64,000 nucleotides of DNA, taken from assembly GCF_014637405.1 (NCBI RefSeq), contig NZ_BMEY01000006.1, positions 115,357 through 179,356 of the forward strand. Reading direction: 5' to 3'. Positions 24,306-32,962 of this stretch are shown here, in pieces. The translations under genes were made by a program, and so were the position numbers. The notes beneath the pieces were generated by a model that was not told the DNA's origin, did not search any database, and saw nothing but the letters and a program-made list of their open reading frames with translations. This stretch comes from Ornithinibacillus halotolerans (GTDB lineage: Bacteria > Bacillota > Bacilli > Bacillales > Amphibacillaceae). The first letter of the stretch is position 1; the number at the start of each line of letters is the position of its first letter.

Positions 24306-25312
24306 TCAATAACTGCTAATGTTTTATCTATATCTTCTCTAGATACATCATAATGGGTTACAAAACGAACAGTTTCTTTTCCAAAAACTCCTGCTAAAAT
24401 CCCCTGTTCTTTTAATGCTGTAACAAACGATTCTGGAGTATGTCCTGTATTTTTTACATTCACGATGATAATATTTGTCTCCACTTGATTTTCAACAATA
24501 ATTCCATCTATATTGGCTAATCCATCTGCTAATATTTTTGCGTTAACATGATCTTCTATTAAGCGATCTACATTTTCCTCTAATGCTACTAATCCAGGAC
24601 CTGCAATGATACCTACTTGCCTTAATCCACCACCGAGCATTTTTCTCCATTTGCGAGCTTTATTAATAAATTCTTCGGTTCCAGCAATTATCGAACCAAC
24701 CGGTGCTCCTAACCCCTTTGATAGACAAAATTGAACCGAGTCAGCATGTTTAGCATATTCTTTCACGGAAATTCCTGAAGCGACAGATGCATTGAAAAGC
24801 CGAGCACCATCAAGATGCACATTCATATTATTATCTTTAGCAACTTTATAGATTGCTTGCATATTTTCTATTGGAAGAATTGCCCCTCCTGCTAGATTAT
24901 GAGTATTCTCCATACAAATTAAAGAAGTAGTAGGAAAGTGAATGTTTTCGGAACGAATGGCATGTTTGACATCTTCAGGATCCATGGCACCTCGATTTCC
25001 TATTATTGGCCGTGATTGAACATTTGCCAATGCAGAAAACCCTGCAACTTCGTAAACGTAAATGTGGGAATTTGCTTCCAAGATAACTTCATCACCTGGC
25101 CTACAATGGGTAAGTGCTGCAATTTGATTTCCTTGTGTTCCACTAGTAACAAACAAAGCTTTTTCTTTTCCTAATAGTTCAGCTGCTCTTTCTTCTAATC
25201 TATTGACAGTAGGATCTTCCTCATATACATCATCGCCAACTTCAGCAGTATAAGCTGCCTTACGCATCGCTTCCGTTGGCTTTGTTACCGTATCACTTCG
25301 TAAATCTATCAT
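24287..25312 (-). CDS. ltaE: Low-specificity L-threonine aldolase
   Basis: A 341-residue PLP enzyme that cleaves L-threonine/allo-threonine to glycine and acetaldehyde. Landmarks are MIDLRSDTVTKPT at the N-terminus, VTSGTQGNQIA, HLDGARLFNA (cofactor Asp), and LSKGLGAPVGS with the PLP-binding Lys. The final residues EGTVPM are encoded by one arm of the dispersed GGGGACAGTCCCC repeat, so the original C-terminus has been replaced or extended. It is monocistronic and convergent with liaR. Confidence 0.93.
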   Translation of the reverse strand: MIDLRSDTVTKPTEAMRKAAYTAEVGDDVYEEDPTVNRLEERAAELLGKEKALFVTSGTQGNQIAALTHCRPGDEVILEANSHIYVYEVAGFSALANVQSRPIIGNRGAMDPEDVKHAIRSENIHFPTTSLICMENTHNLAGGAILPIENMQAIYKVAKDNNMNVHLDGARLFNASVASGISVKEYAKHADSVQFCLSKGLGAPVGSIIAGTEEFINKARKWRKMLGGGLRQVGIIAGPGLVALEENVDRLIEDHVNAKILADGLANIDGIIVENQVETNIIIVNVKNTGHTPESFVTALKEQGILAGVFGKETVRFVTHYDVSREDIDKTLAVIEGTVPM

Positions 25313-25360
25313 TTGAATTCCCCCTGGAACATTTTATTTAGTAATTATATTGTAAATGAT

Positions 25361-25373
25361 GGAGACAGTCCCC
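25361..25373. repeat. GGGACAGTCCCC-like dyad, single arm
   Basis: GGAGACAGTCCCC, one mismatch from the family, lies in the 283-bp divergent gap between the aldolase and amidase genes. Nothing else definite was seen in that gap beyond AT-rich promoter-like sequence. Confidence 0.5.
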
Positions 25374-25595
25374 ACCAAGTATGAAACTTTACGATTCGAT
25401 TATAGAAGTAATTTCATTACCTTTAATAACTTCTTAGAAATTCAAAAAAATAAAATAGCAACTCATGAAAGCAAGATGATGAAAATTAATTTCGTTGTCT
25501 TGCTTTTTACTATCAAAATTATGATAAAATAGCATTAAAAGTTAGGATATTTCGGAATTGTTTTACTTCTCTACATGTAAAAGGGGGAATCTACA

Positions 25596-27071
25596 ATGGT
25601 TTTCATATACAAAAATTATGACGGTTTAGGGTTAGCAGAGCTTATCCATAGTAAAGAAGTATCAATTGAGGAAATTCGAGAGGCGGCGATACAGGAGATT
25701 GAAAAGAAAAATCCAGCATTAAATGCTGTCATCCATAAAATGTACGACTCTACTCCATCTCATAAAGATGGTAAATTCGCTGGCGTCCCAATTTTAACAA
25801 AGAACATTTCTCAAGAGTCAAAAGGGGAACCAATGACAGCAGGCTCCAAAATATTGCAGGATTATAAAGCAGCTTATGATAGTGAATTTGTAAAACAAGT
25901 AAAAGAAACTGGTGTATCGATCCTTGGACAAACAAATGTCCCAGAATTTGCATTAATGGGTATTACGGAACCAGAATTTCATGGTGCATCTAGAAATCCT
26001 TGGAATGTAGACCATACTCCAGGCGGTTCAAGTGGTGGTTCTGCAGCTGCCGTTGCTTCTGGAATGGTTCCGATTGCAGGTGCGAATGATGGTGGAGGAT
26101 CCATCCGAATACCAGCAGCATTTTGCGGCTTATTTGGCATGAAACCAACCCGCGGAAGAACACCTATAGGTCCTGTAAGAGGAAGATCATGGCAAGGAGC
26201 ATCTGTTGATCATATATTAAGTCGAACCGTCAGGGATAGTGCAGCAATGCTTGATACATATACATTTGATCGTGCCAATGCCTTTATTGCACCACCTTTT
26301 GAAGAGTCTTACTTAACTGCATCACAAACACCGATTAACCAATCGTTAAAAATTGCTTTTACAACCAATTCGCCATTAGACACAGATGTTGATCGTGAAT
26401 GTAAGGAAGCAGTACATAAAACGATCAAACTTTTAGAAAGTATGGGTCACCACATTGAAGAAAAGGAAGCGCCAATTGATGGAAAGAAATTAGCGAATAG
26501 TTATTTTATGATGTACTTTGCAGAAGTATCCTCTACATTACGGGAAATTGAAGAAATGATAGGGAGAAAAGTAAAGTACACTGATGTAGAACCAACAACA
26601 TGGATTTTAGGATTACTAGGTAAAGCAGTAACGGCTGAGGAGTTCCTAATAAGCTTAAAATTCTGGGATGAAGTAGCGATAGCGATGGAAAACTTTCATG
26701 ATGACTATGATTTGTACATCACACCAACGACAGCTTACCCCCCTTCGAAAATAGGTGAGCTAGATCAGACAAATATGGAAAAAATGCTCATTCGTGTTGT
26801 TGGCGGATTAAGTTTAGGTGGAGTATTAAAAAAAACGGGCTTTGTTGAGCAAGTAGCTACGAAAAGTTTAGAACGGACACCATTTACACAATTAGCTAAT
26901 CTAACTGGTCAACCAGCGATGACACTTCCGATGCACATAACAAAAGATGGTTTACCATGTGGTGTGCAAGTAATGGCAAGACGAGGGAGAGAAGACCTCT
27001 TATACCAATTGGCAGGGGAATTAGAACAATCACCGAACTGGATAGATGTGAAGAAGAATCCAACCTATTAA
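25596..27071 (+). CDS. Amidase (amidase-signature family)
   Basis: A 491-residue amidase-signature hydrolase. The Ser-cisSer-Lys triad is visible: Lys in VPILTKNIS (about residue 67), cis-Ser and nucleophile Ser within GGSSGGSAAAVASG and DGGGSIRIPAAFCG. The C-terminal block TGQPAMTLPM is usual. There is no GatB/GatC partner and the sequence differs from GatA, so it is probably a catabolic or detoxifying amidase rather than an amidotransferase subunit. AAGGGGGAATC precedes the ATG. Confidence 0.9.
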   Translation: MVFIYKNYDGLGLAELIHSKEVSIEEIREAAIQEIEKKNPALNAVIHKMYDSTPSHKDGKFAGVPILTKNISQESKGEPMTAGSKILQDYKAAYDSEFVKQVKETGVSILGQTNVPEFALMGITEPEFHGASRNPWNVDHTPGGSSGGSAAAVASGMVPIAGANDGGGSIRIPAAFCGLFGMKPTRGRTPIGPVRGRSWQGASVDHILSRTVRDSAAMLDTYTFDRANAFIAPPFEESYLTASQTPINQSLKIAFTTNSPLDTDVDRECKEAVHKTIKLLESMGHHIEEKEAPIDGKKLANSYFMMYFAEVSSTLREIEEMIGRKVKYTDVEPTTWILGLLGKAVTAEEFLISLKFWDEVAIAMENFHDDYDLYITPTTAYPPSKIGELDQTNMEKMLIRVVGGLSLGGVLKKTGFVEQVATKSLERTPFTQLANLTGQPAMTLPMHITKDGLPCGVQVMARRGREDLLYQLAGELEQSPNWIDVKKNPTY

Positions 27072-27143
27072 GAACATTAGTCTCGCTATAGAAGTAGGAA
27101 AAATTAAATTAAAGTTAATTCGTGCTATAGAAAGTTACATAAG

Positions 27144-27169
27144 CCCCGGAATAGATTAATATTCCGGGG
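27144..27169. terminator. Hairpin terminator after amidase / small membrane gene
   Basis: CCCCGGAAT pairs with ATTCCGGGG around an 8-base loop, between convergent genes. A T-rich stretch follows on the plus strand after six bases. Confidence 0.7.
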
Positions 27170-27173
27170 TAGT

Positions 27174-27365
27174 TTATTGTTTTTTTAAAAAATATGAAAA
27201 TAATGGCAAGAAAATAAATAAAACAATTAAAGCTTGAATAATGGTAAGCAGAATATCTTTTATCCATGGCCTTTTTGGATAGCGATTTAGTCTTTGGAAA
27301 ATGAGCAAAAATATCCACCAAAATAAAAAACTACTAACAAATTGGCCGATGCTATCATATATCAA
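27174..27365 (-). CDS. 63-residue two-helix membrane protein
   Basis: A small hydrophobic protein with two membrane helices (SFLFWWIFLLIFQ and IIQALIVLFIFLPLFSYFL) joined by a basic loop (RLNRYPKRPWIKD). The chosen TTG lies eight bases after GGAGGAGG. An in-frame ATG upstream overlaps that ribosome binding site. It starts 26 bases after the DHOD-like fusion stop on the same strand, so the two are probably one transcript. No family recognised. Confidence 0.6.
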   Translation of the reverse strand: MIYDSIGQFVSSFLFWWIFLLIFQRLNRYPKRPWIKDILLTIIQALIVLFIFLPLFSYFLKKQ

Positions 27366-27391
27366 TAATAAGTCCTCCTCCATTTAACAAT

Positions 27392-29149
27392 TTAATCTTG
27401 TTTTCTAAAAAATTGGTATGTCAATATTAGCCCAATGACAAACAAACCTAATGCAATGTAAGCAGGAAGTAAATGAATAAATGTTGTATACCCAATAGCA
27501 AAGTGAATATAGATCCCCGCATAAAAAGCTGGAAGTCCACCAATTAAATATGTCCACCATACCCATTTTTGTCCTTGTTGAACACCCCATAAGGACATCA
27601 TTAATACTAACAATCCAACACTTAATAGTGCACTACCGAAACCAGCCCGATCATGAGCAATTACTGGGAGTAAATTCTCGTTAAATGCTTCCATCATTTC
27701 AGGTGGCATACAAAGATAAGCTAAATCAGTAGATACAAATATTGAAGTGACTCCAATAATGGATATAACAATACCACCTAACACAAAAGAAAAACCTAAT
27801 AGTACGAAGGAAAGTTGACCAAAAATTCCTTTTTTAAATACTCTATCATTCTTTCGGTTTTTTGAAGATGGTGTTCCACGAATTCCTTTCGTTTTCTGAA
27901 AACCATAGATATATACCGGAAGAAGCACAAGCCATAATACAAGATGCAACCAATCAAAGTAGCCATAGCCAATAAAAGCAAAAATGCCCAAAAAGCCAGT
28001 AATTGCAGCAGCATCGATCGCTTGTTTTGCCCAACGCATACCTCGCCTAACACCGTGCCTAGCTAACTGCATGTAGACTATCCCGCCAGATATCATCGTC
28101 CCTGCAAGCGTCATTCTATCATGTGCCATAAATTGCATAATTCGTTCATTAAAAACCCATATCGTCTCTCTTTTCATCTCTAGAAAGTATTCATCATATG
28201 GGAGAATGACTGACGTAATACTAAAAATAAATGCTAGAATTCCACCAATCATAATAAATAATCCGAATAACCAATAACTAAACCATCCTGGTTGAGGAGG
28301 AGGATCTATGTTTAATCGATCTACTAATGCTTCATTAATCCTTTTTGTTAATCCAGGTCCTGAAAACACATAACCATCCGATACCATTATGAAGTCAGCA
28401 CCAGCATCTAGTAATTTCAATGCATGCTCAGGTTCACTAACACCACCTGAAGTAATGATGGTTCCATGAAAACCAGTTTTACGTAGATTGATAATTTCTT
28501 CTACTAAGCTTGAATCCTGTTTCTTTTCTAAAACAATACCGGAGCATGCTTGCTTTGGAAAATTTATCACTTCACCTGCATAAAACACCGGTTTCTGTGT
28601 ATTATGTAATATTTCTGTTCTATTCGTTTCTATAATATATCCATCTACAAAATTATCTAGCTGTTGAATCATTTTTAGTAGTTCATTTTCTGTACCTACT
28701 AATCTTGCAAAAATTGGTTGTTTCTTTTTTAGTTTATGTAATTTCTTAAAAGTCTTTTCCAGACCAATTGATTCGGCATTTTTAGGAAAATGGATAACTT
28801 GTGATTCATCATTAACGATAGGCTTAGTGAATTGTTCTGTTGGATTTAGCGTAATTGGTCCAATTTCTAAAAAACCAAATCCTAAGTTTGTAAAGGCTCT
28901 TGTTCCAGTTTGTAATGGATCAATTTTTCCAGACAAACCAACACGGTTTTTGAATTCCAATCCATGTTTTTCTAGTTTTAAAAAATGAGAACTTTCTTCC
29001 CTTCCAAGAAAATTAATAATATGTGCCCCAAATCCAAAAGGAAGAGATGCAATCGTATTCATTCCACGATGAATGAACTCTCTAGAAATCATTGGAGACA
29101 ATTTAGTTAAAAGTGGACGGAAAATTCCATGATAAGACCAATCCGGCAT
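27392..29149 (-). CDS. Dihydroorotate dehydrogenase-like domain fused to a polytopic membrane domain
   Basis: A 585-residue protein. Residues 1 to about 290 are a DHOD-type flavin barrel: GFGFLEIGPITLNP matches the family's KNxGFGFxExGTVT block, and TIITSGGVSEPEHALKLLDAGAD with VSDGYVFSGPGL matches the FMN-phosphate site. The central NxSxPN catalytic block seems degenerate (GYIIETNRTEIL). Residues ~305-585 hold about eight membrane helices with two copies of a motif, ERIMQFMAHDR and ENLLPVIAHDR, suggesting an internal duplication. It is unlikely to be the pyrimidine-pathway enzyme. Possibly a membrane flavoprotein oxidoreductase. Confidence 0.78.
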   Translation of the reverse strand: MPDWSYHGIFRPLLTKLSPMISREFIHRGMNTIASLPFGFGAHIINFLGREESSHFLKLEKHGLEFKNRVGLSGKIDPLQTGTRAFTNLGFGFLEIGPITLNPTEQFTKPIVNDESQVIHFPKNAESIGLEKTFKKLHKLKKKQPIFARLVGTENELLKMIQQLDNFVDGYIIETNRTEILHNTQKPVFYAGEVINFPKQACSGIVLEKKQDSSLVEEIINLRKTGFHGTIITSGGVSEPEHALKLLDAGADFIMVSDGYVFSGPGLTKRINEALVDRLNIDPPPQPGWFSYWLFGLFIMIGGILAFIFSITSVILPYDEYFLEMKRETIWVFNERIMQFMAHDRMTLAGTMISGGIVYMQLARHGVRRGMRWAKQAIDAAAITGFLGIFAFIGYGYFDWLHLVLWLVLLPVYIYGFQKTKGIRGTPSSKNRKNDRVFKKGIFGQLSFVLLGFSFVLGGIVISIIGVTSIFVSTDLAYLCMPPEMMEAFNENLLPVIAHDRAGFGSALLSVGLLVLMMSLWGVQQGQKWVWWTYLIGGLPAFYAGIYIHFAIGYTTFIHLLPAYIALGLFVIGLILTYQFFRKQD

Positions 29150-29289
29150 AATACATCCCTCTTTTAAGTTCTTTTCTCTATTGTAGCATGTTTATTATTA
29201 GAAAATGGTTTAATTATTGTAGTTCACATGGAGCAACTTCCCTCAGTTATTAATGGATATAACTCACTTAAATAATTCAAAAAAACATA

Positions 29290-29317
29290 TTGCAAAATCA
29301 ACTAAAATTGATATAAT
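29290..29317 (+). promoter_or_regulatory. Sigma-A type promoter of the small WYL-like gene
   Basis: TTGCAA and TATAAT are separated by 16 bases, about 30 bases before the gene start. Confidence 0.7.
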
Positions 29318-29349
29318 AAGAACAAATGTTCCGATCGGAAGGTGAAGAG

Positions 29350-29565
29350 ATGAATGGTTTGTTTCTGCGATCAAAAGAAAACAAAATACCGATTGTAATT
29401 TATTATATTGATAGTCAGAATAATATTACCCAGCGCACCATTCGAGTCGTAAACATCCATGATAATTTTATTACTGCATATTGTTATTTAAGAAAAAAAG
29501 TCCGTACATTTAAATATGAAAACATATTATCAGCTGACACAGTGAGAAAGAGAGTCGGAGCTTAA
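29350..29565 (+). CDS. Small WYL-domain-like protein
   Basis: A 71-residue basic protein: PIVIYYIDSQNNITQRTIRV, then a beta-rich body with FITAYCYLRKKVRTFKYENI. This pattern of aromatic strand, NxxxxxRTI and a final RxFKxxNIL matches the small WYL-like proteins found in Bacillaceae, an SH3-like fold used in ligand-sensing regulators. It is far too short for a full regulator. The ATG is placed after GGAAGGTGAAG; an earlier ATG lacks a ribosome binding site. Confidence 0.75.
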   Translation: MNGLFLRSKENKIPIVIYYIDSQNNITQRTIRVVNIHDNFITAYCYLRKKVRTFKYENILSADTVRKRVGA

Positions 29566-29583
29566 CTTTATAGATAAAAGAAA

Positions 29584-29938
29584 TAGGCTGGGACAAAACT
29601 AAATTCCTAATTATAAAACCGAACAATACGATACATTAGCTCCGGAAATATACGTAGACTCCTTGAAAAAGAAGAGCGCTTTTTCTGCGTGCGATGTTTC
29701 GCTGATGAAGCATTCCTTGTCCTGCGGGAAGCAAGGCATCGGTGAGACCCCACAGTGCGTTAGCACGAGGAGGCTCACCAGCCGCCCGCGGCAAGGTAGA
29801 CACCGCGATGGTTCTTTCGAGCGGATGTCGCCCCTGTACTCGAAAGTGAAAGCGAAGTATATTTCCGGAGCGGGTTAGTTGCACCCAAATCGTATAGTTC
29901 GGTTTTTACTATGTAAAGAATGCTATTGTCCCAATCTC
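29584..29938. mobile_element. GC-rich palindromic repeat element (MITE-like)
   Basis: About 355 bp with nested inverted repeats: outer GGCTGGGACAA with TTGTCCCAATC, then AAAACCGAACAATACGAT with ATCGTATAGTTCGGTTTT (one mismatch), then GCTCCGGAAATATA with TATATTTCCGGAGC. The centre is GC-rich, unlike its surroundings. No real gene is present; frames through it are spurious. I recall similar CGGAAATATACG elements scattered in many Bacillaceae genomes. No flanking direct repeat was confirmed. The 220 bases after it before the MFS gene show nothing definite. Confidence 0.75.
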
Positions 29939-30160
29939 TTTCTTATAAATTGTTTCCATACTAATTAAATAGACCAAATCATATAAATAATGGTACCAGA
30001 TTATTTGGTGTGAACTAAATTTAAAAGATAGTTTTCAATTTCTACACTATTGTGAACAAGCCTAAAACCACCAAGATATGCTTGTTATTTTACTATGTTA
30101 AGGTTTACAATAAATCTATTAATAAGTTCTAGATGAGCTAACAAATAAGGGTGAAACACG

Positions 30161-31327
30161 TTGAATCTTAAAAAAGTACTACCAATTTTATTTTTAATTA
30201 TGTTTTTAGTCATGGTAGGATTCGGCATAATTATTCCTGTACTACCATTTTATGCCGAAGAAATAGGTGCTACACCGACAGAATTAGGATTATTAATGGC
30301 TGTATATTCACTGATGCAATTTATTTTTGCTCCTATGTGGGGGAAAATTTCAGATCGAGTAGGTCGTAAGCCGGTAATCATAATTGGGATATTTGGACTT
30401 TCATTGTCTTTTTTCATGTTAGCTTTAGCAACAGAACTATGGATGTTGTTTGCAGCTCGAATAATTGGTGGAATATTGTCTGCTGCTAATATGCCAACCG
30501 TACAAGCTTATGTCGCTGATATAACATCCGAAGAAGATCGTAGTAAAGGGATGGGAATAATTGGTGCAGCTACAGGATTAGGATTTATTTTTGGTCCGGC
30601 AATTGGTGGCGTGTTTACTAATATTAATCTTCACACCCCGTTCTATATTGCAGGTTTTGTTTCCTTTGTAACGATGTTATTTGTTATTTTTGTACTTAAG
30701 GAATCTATTCATTATTCTGCAAAAAATCGTCATATGAATCAGATGACTGCCCCTGATAAATCAACTAAAAACCCTATTACGATGTTATATTTTTTACAGT
30801 TTTTTATTTCGTTGTCATTATCAGGATTAGAGGCAACATTTGCATATTTCGCCGCTGTGAAGGCTGGACTTAATGCAGTGACACTTGGATATATTTTTAT
30901 GATTATGGGATTAGCTAGTGCTTTTGTACAAGGTTCAATGGGGAAACTTACAAAGAAGTTTGGTGAAGGGACGATTATCCAACTCGGTATTATTATTTCT
31001 GCACTTGGGTTCGGATTAATTTTATTTATACAGGATTTCACTACAGCAGCTATTTTCCTCGCAATATTTGGGATTGGTAATGGAGTGATTAGACCAAGTG
31101 TTTCTTCACTACTAACTAAAAGTGCAAAACTTGGTCACGGTGCTGTAACTGGTTACTTATCTTCATTTGATTCATTAGGTAGAATTATTGGTCCAGTTTT
31201 AGGTGGGTTTCTATACTCGACATTTATCGGTTTACCATATATTTCAGGAGTATTCTTGTCTATCATTGCGTTACTTTTATTTCAAAGTTATGCTTCTCGG
31301 TCAACATTGTTTCAACGTGGTCGCTAA
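30161..31327 (+). CDS. MFS multidrug exporter (NorA/Blt-TetA type)
   Basis: A 388-residue, twelve-span DHA1 transporter. MFS signature GKISDRVGRKPVIIIG lies between helices 2 and 3, and the antiporter motif region reads GAATGLGFIFGPAIGG in helix 5. This is the pattern of proton-driven drug exporters such as NorA, Blt and Gram-positive TetA relatives. The TTG start follows AAGGGTG. It is a single gene closed by a strong terminator. Substrate not predictable. Confidence 0.9.
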   Translation: MNLKKVLPILFLIMFLVMVGFGIIIPVLPFYAEEIGATPTELGLLMAVYSLMQFIFAPMWGKISDRVGRKPVIIIGIFGLSLSFFMLALATELWMLFAARIIGGILSAANMPTVQAYVADITSEEDRSKGMGIIGAATGLGFIFGPAIGGVFTNINLHTPFYIAGFVSFVTMLFVIFVLKESIHYSAKNRHMNQMTAPDKSTKNPITMLYFLQFFISLSLSGLEATFAYFAAVKAGLNAVTLGYIFMIMGLASAFVQGSMGKLTKKFGEGTIIQLGIIISALGFGLILFIQDFTTAAIFLAIFGIGNGVIRPSVSSLLTKSAKLGHGAVTGYLSSFDSLGRIIGPVLGGFLYSTFIGLPYISGVFLSIIALLLFQSYASRSTLFQRGR

Positions 31328-31342
31328 TACATAAAAAAAATG

Positions 31343-31380
31343 AAAAAAAGCCGTTTCTAGTAATGAAACGGTTTTTTTTT
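31343..31380 (+). terminator. Rho-independent terminator of the MFS exporter gene
   Basis: CCGTTTC pairs with GAAACGG, preceded by an A run and followed by ten T residues. Confidence 0.92.
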
Positions 31381-31429
31381 CGTTTTTTGGACAACGTAAG
31401 ATAGAGTCAAATGATTGGAGTGATTTTCA

Positions 31430-31897
31430 TTGATTTCTAAAAGGCATTTTCTATTTAATATTGGTATTATTGTAGTTCCGTGGCTCACTTTATTATTTGT
31501 GGGCAAGCGTAATATGAAGCGGTACTCTGTAGCGGGCATTTTTATTGTTGTCTTCGAGATCGTCAATCATATTTATGGTTATAAACATCAATTTTGGAAA
31601 TTCTTTGATAAGAAAAGGTCTTTCTTAAAAGATGAATTACCTTTTAGTCTCGGACCGTATATGCCTTTATCAATATGGTTATTAAAATATTCTCATGGCA
31701 ATTTTAAAAAGTTTCTCCTCTTGAATGTTCTGGCAGATGGAATCTTTGCGTTTGTCATCATGGATATATTAGCGAAGTTTAAAATCATCAAGCTAAAGAA
31801 ACTAAATAAATTACAATTCTTTTTCTACATTCATTATAAAGCGTACCTTTTATACGGTATTCAAAGTTTATATGAAAGATTTAGAAAAGAGGCTTGA
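31430..31897 (+). CDS. Membrane protein of unknown function
   Basis: A 155-residue basic protein with hydrophobic stretches at about residues 8-24 and 31-48, a further one near 95-112, and a long Lys/Tyr/Phe-rich C-terminal part (KFKIIKLKKLNKLQFFFY). The TTG start lies after GGAG. Similar small proteins occur in Bacillus genomes as uncharacterised membrane proteins, but I cannot name the family. It is convergent with the LprI-like lipoprotein. Confidence 0.7.
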   Translation: MISKRHFLFNIGIIVVPWLTLLFVGKRNMKRYSVAGIFIVVFEIVNHIYGYKHQFWKFFDKKRSFLKDELPFSLGPYMPLSIWLLKYSHGNFKKFLLLNVLADGIFAFVIMDILAKFKIIKLKKLNKLQFFFYIHYKAYLLYGIQSLYERFRKEA

Positions 31898-31927
31898 GGG
31901 AATTTTACAATCAAATTCTCTCAAGCC
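31891..31927. terminator. Convergent terminator hairpin
   Basis: GGCTTGAG and GAATTT on one side pair with AAATTC and CTCAAGCC on the other, with one mismatch. It lies between convergent genes and lacks long T runs. Confidence 0.65.
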
Positions 31928-31935
31928 TTCTCATA

Positions 31936-32799
31936 TTAATTCATATACATATGAACTAATTCATAACATTTATTCATCGTTAATTCAGATAGAGTAGTTA
32001 AATATGTTATGGACTCCATTGAGCCACCTTTATATTTAAGGGATTCTTCTTTTGCAGTATCTTCCTTATATACAATCCAAGCTCGTTGTTGTTCTCTTAA
32101 TATATCCATGTCTTCTTTCTGGAGATGTTCTTGTAAAAAACTATATATTTCATTCAATTCATTATCCCAAGTGCTATAGATATGTTCTGATTCTTCTTCC
32201 ATTTCTCTTGTTGTCGTTGCATTGGAGTTTTCTTGTAATTCATCTAGTTCATTTTTTATCGAATTAAGTTGTTGGAGAAACTCGTCCTTATGCTCTGAAA
32301 GGTTATAGCTTTGAGCCGTATTGACTTGTAAGATCCCATAAGTTCCATCTTCATACACTTTATAATAACCTAGGTTTCCCGTTTTACCAGAAACACGTAC
32401 TGGAACATCGACTAATTGAATCGTATAATACGCCCCATATTCATCTGATTGAAGTATACCATCCGTTCCGAAAGAAATGTCTTCATTTTTACCTTCTTCA
32501 AGCTGCTGCTTCAAGAATTGAACTGCTTCATCTCCACTTTTAATTTTAACAGTTTCAACTATCTCTTCAGATTTAGACGCTTCATTATTCTGTTCTTCTG
32601 AGAGAGACTCACTTCCATTATTTTCACTGTTTGCATCTTCATTATTAGTAGTATCCGTTGACTCATTATTATTTTCAGATACATCATCTTTTGGTTCGTT
32701 AAGATTATTATTATCTTCATTATTTGAAGATTGGCAAGCCGCTAATATAACAAAGATTAAACTTAATAGTGCAATAATGAATTTTCTGTTTAATTTCAC
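31936..32799 (-). CDS. Lipoprotein with LprI/DUF1311 domain
   Basis: A 287-residue lipoprotein: signal peptide with lipobox LAAC ending at about residue 22, then a very acidic, Asn/Glu/Ser-rich low-complexity linker, a middle domain (GILQSDEYGAYYTIQLVD) and a C-terminal LprI/DUF1311-type domain (EQQRAWIVYKEDTA). LprI relatives bind lysozyme-type inhibitors or have unknown envelope roles. GTG is chosen because AAGGAGG sits eight to nine bases before it; the long upstream extension has no ribosome binding site. Confidence 0.82.
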   Translation of the reverse strand: MKLNRKFIIALLSLIFVILAACQSSNNEDNNNLNEPKDDVSENNNESTDTTNNEDANSENNGSESLSEEQNNEASKSEEIVETVKIKSGDEAVQFLKQQLEEGKNEDISFGTDGILQSDEYGAYYTIQLVDVPVRVSGKTGNLGYYKVYEDGTYGILQVNTAQSYNLSEHKDEFLQQLNSIKNELDELQENSNATTTREMEEESEHIYSTWDNELNEIYSFLQEHLQKEDMDILREQQRAWIVYKEDTAKEESLKYKGGSMESITYLTTLSELTMNKCYELVHMYMN

Positions 32800-32962
32800 A
32801 ATAAAATCCTCCTTGTGTAACTTAAGGCTAAATATCCAAAATTTGGTACACAAACATTATAGTAACACAAAAATTAATATTTAGCCTAGTGAAACAAAGT
32901 ATACAGCATGTTAAAATGGAATTAAATGTAATATTGAAGTGGGATTGAATCGGGGGAAGGAT

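Noticed and set aside
27115-27321. 68-residue open frame overlapping the small membrane gene
   Set aside because: It runs through the terminator hairpin and is in another frame of the 63-residue gene, which has the better ribosome binding site.
27392-29149. Assignment as pyrD of the pyrimidine pathway
   Set aside because: The fusion to eight membrane helices, the degenerate catalytic block and the absence of other pyr genes argue against it.
29636-29884. Open frames on both strands in a GC-rich region
   Set aside because: They lie inside a nested-palindrome repeat element; composition and symmetry explain the lack of stops.
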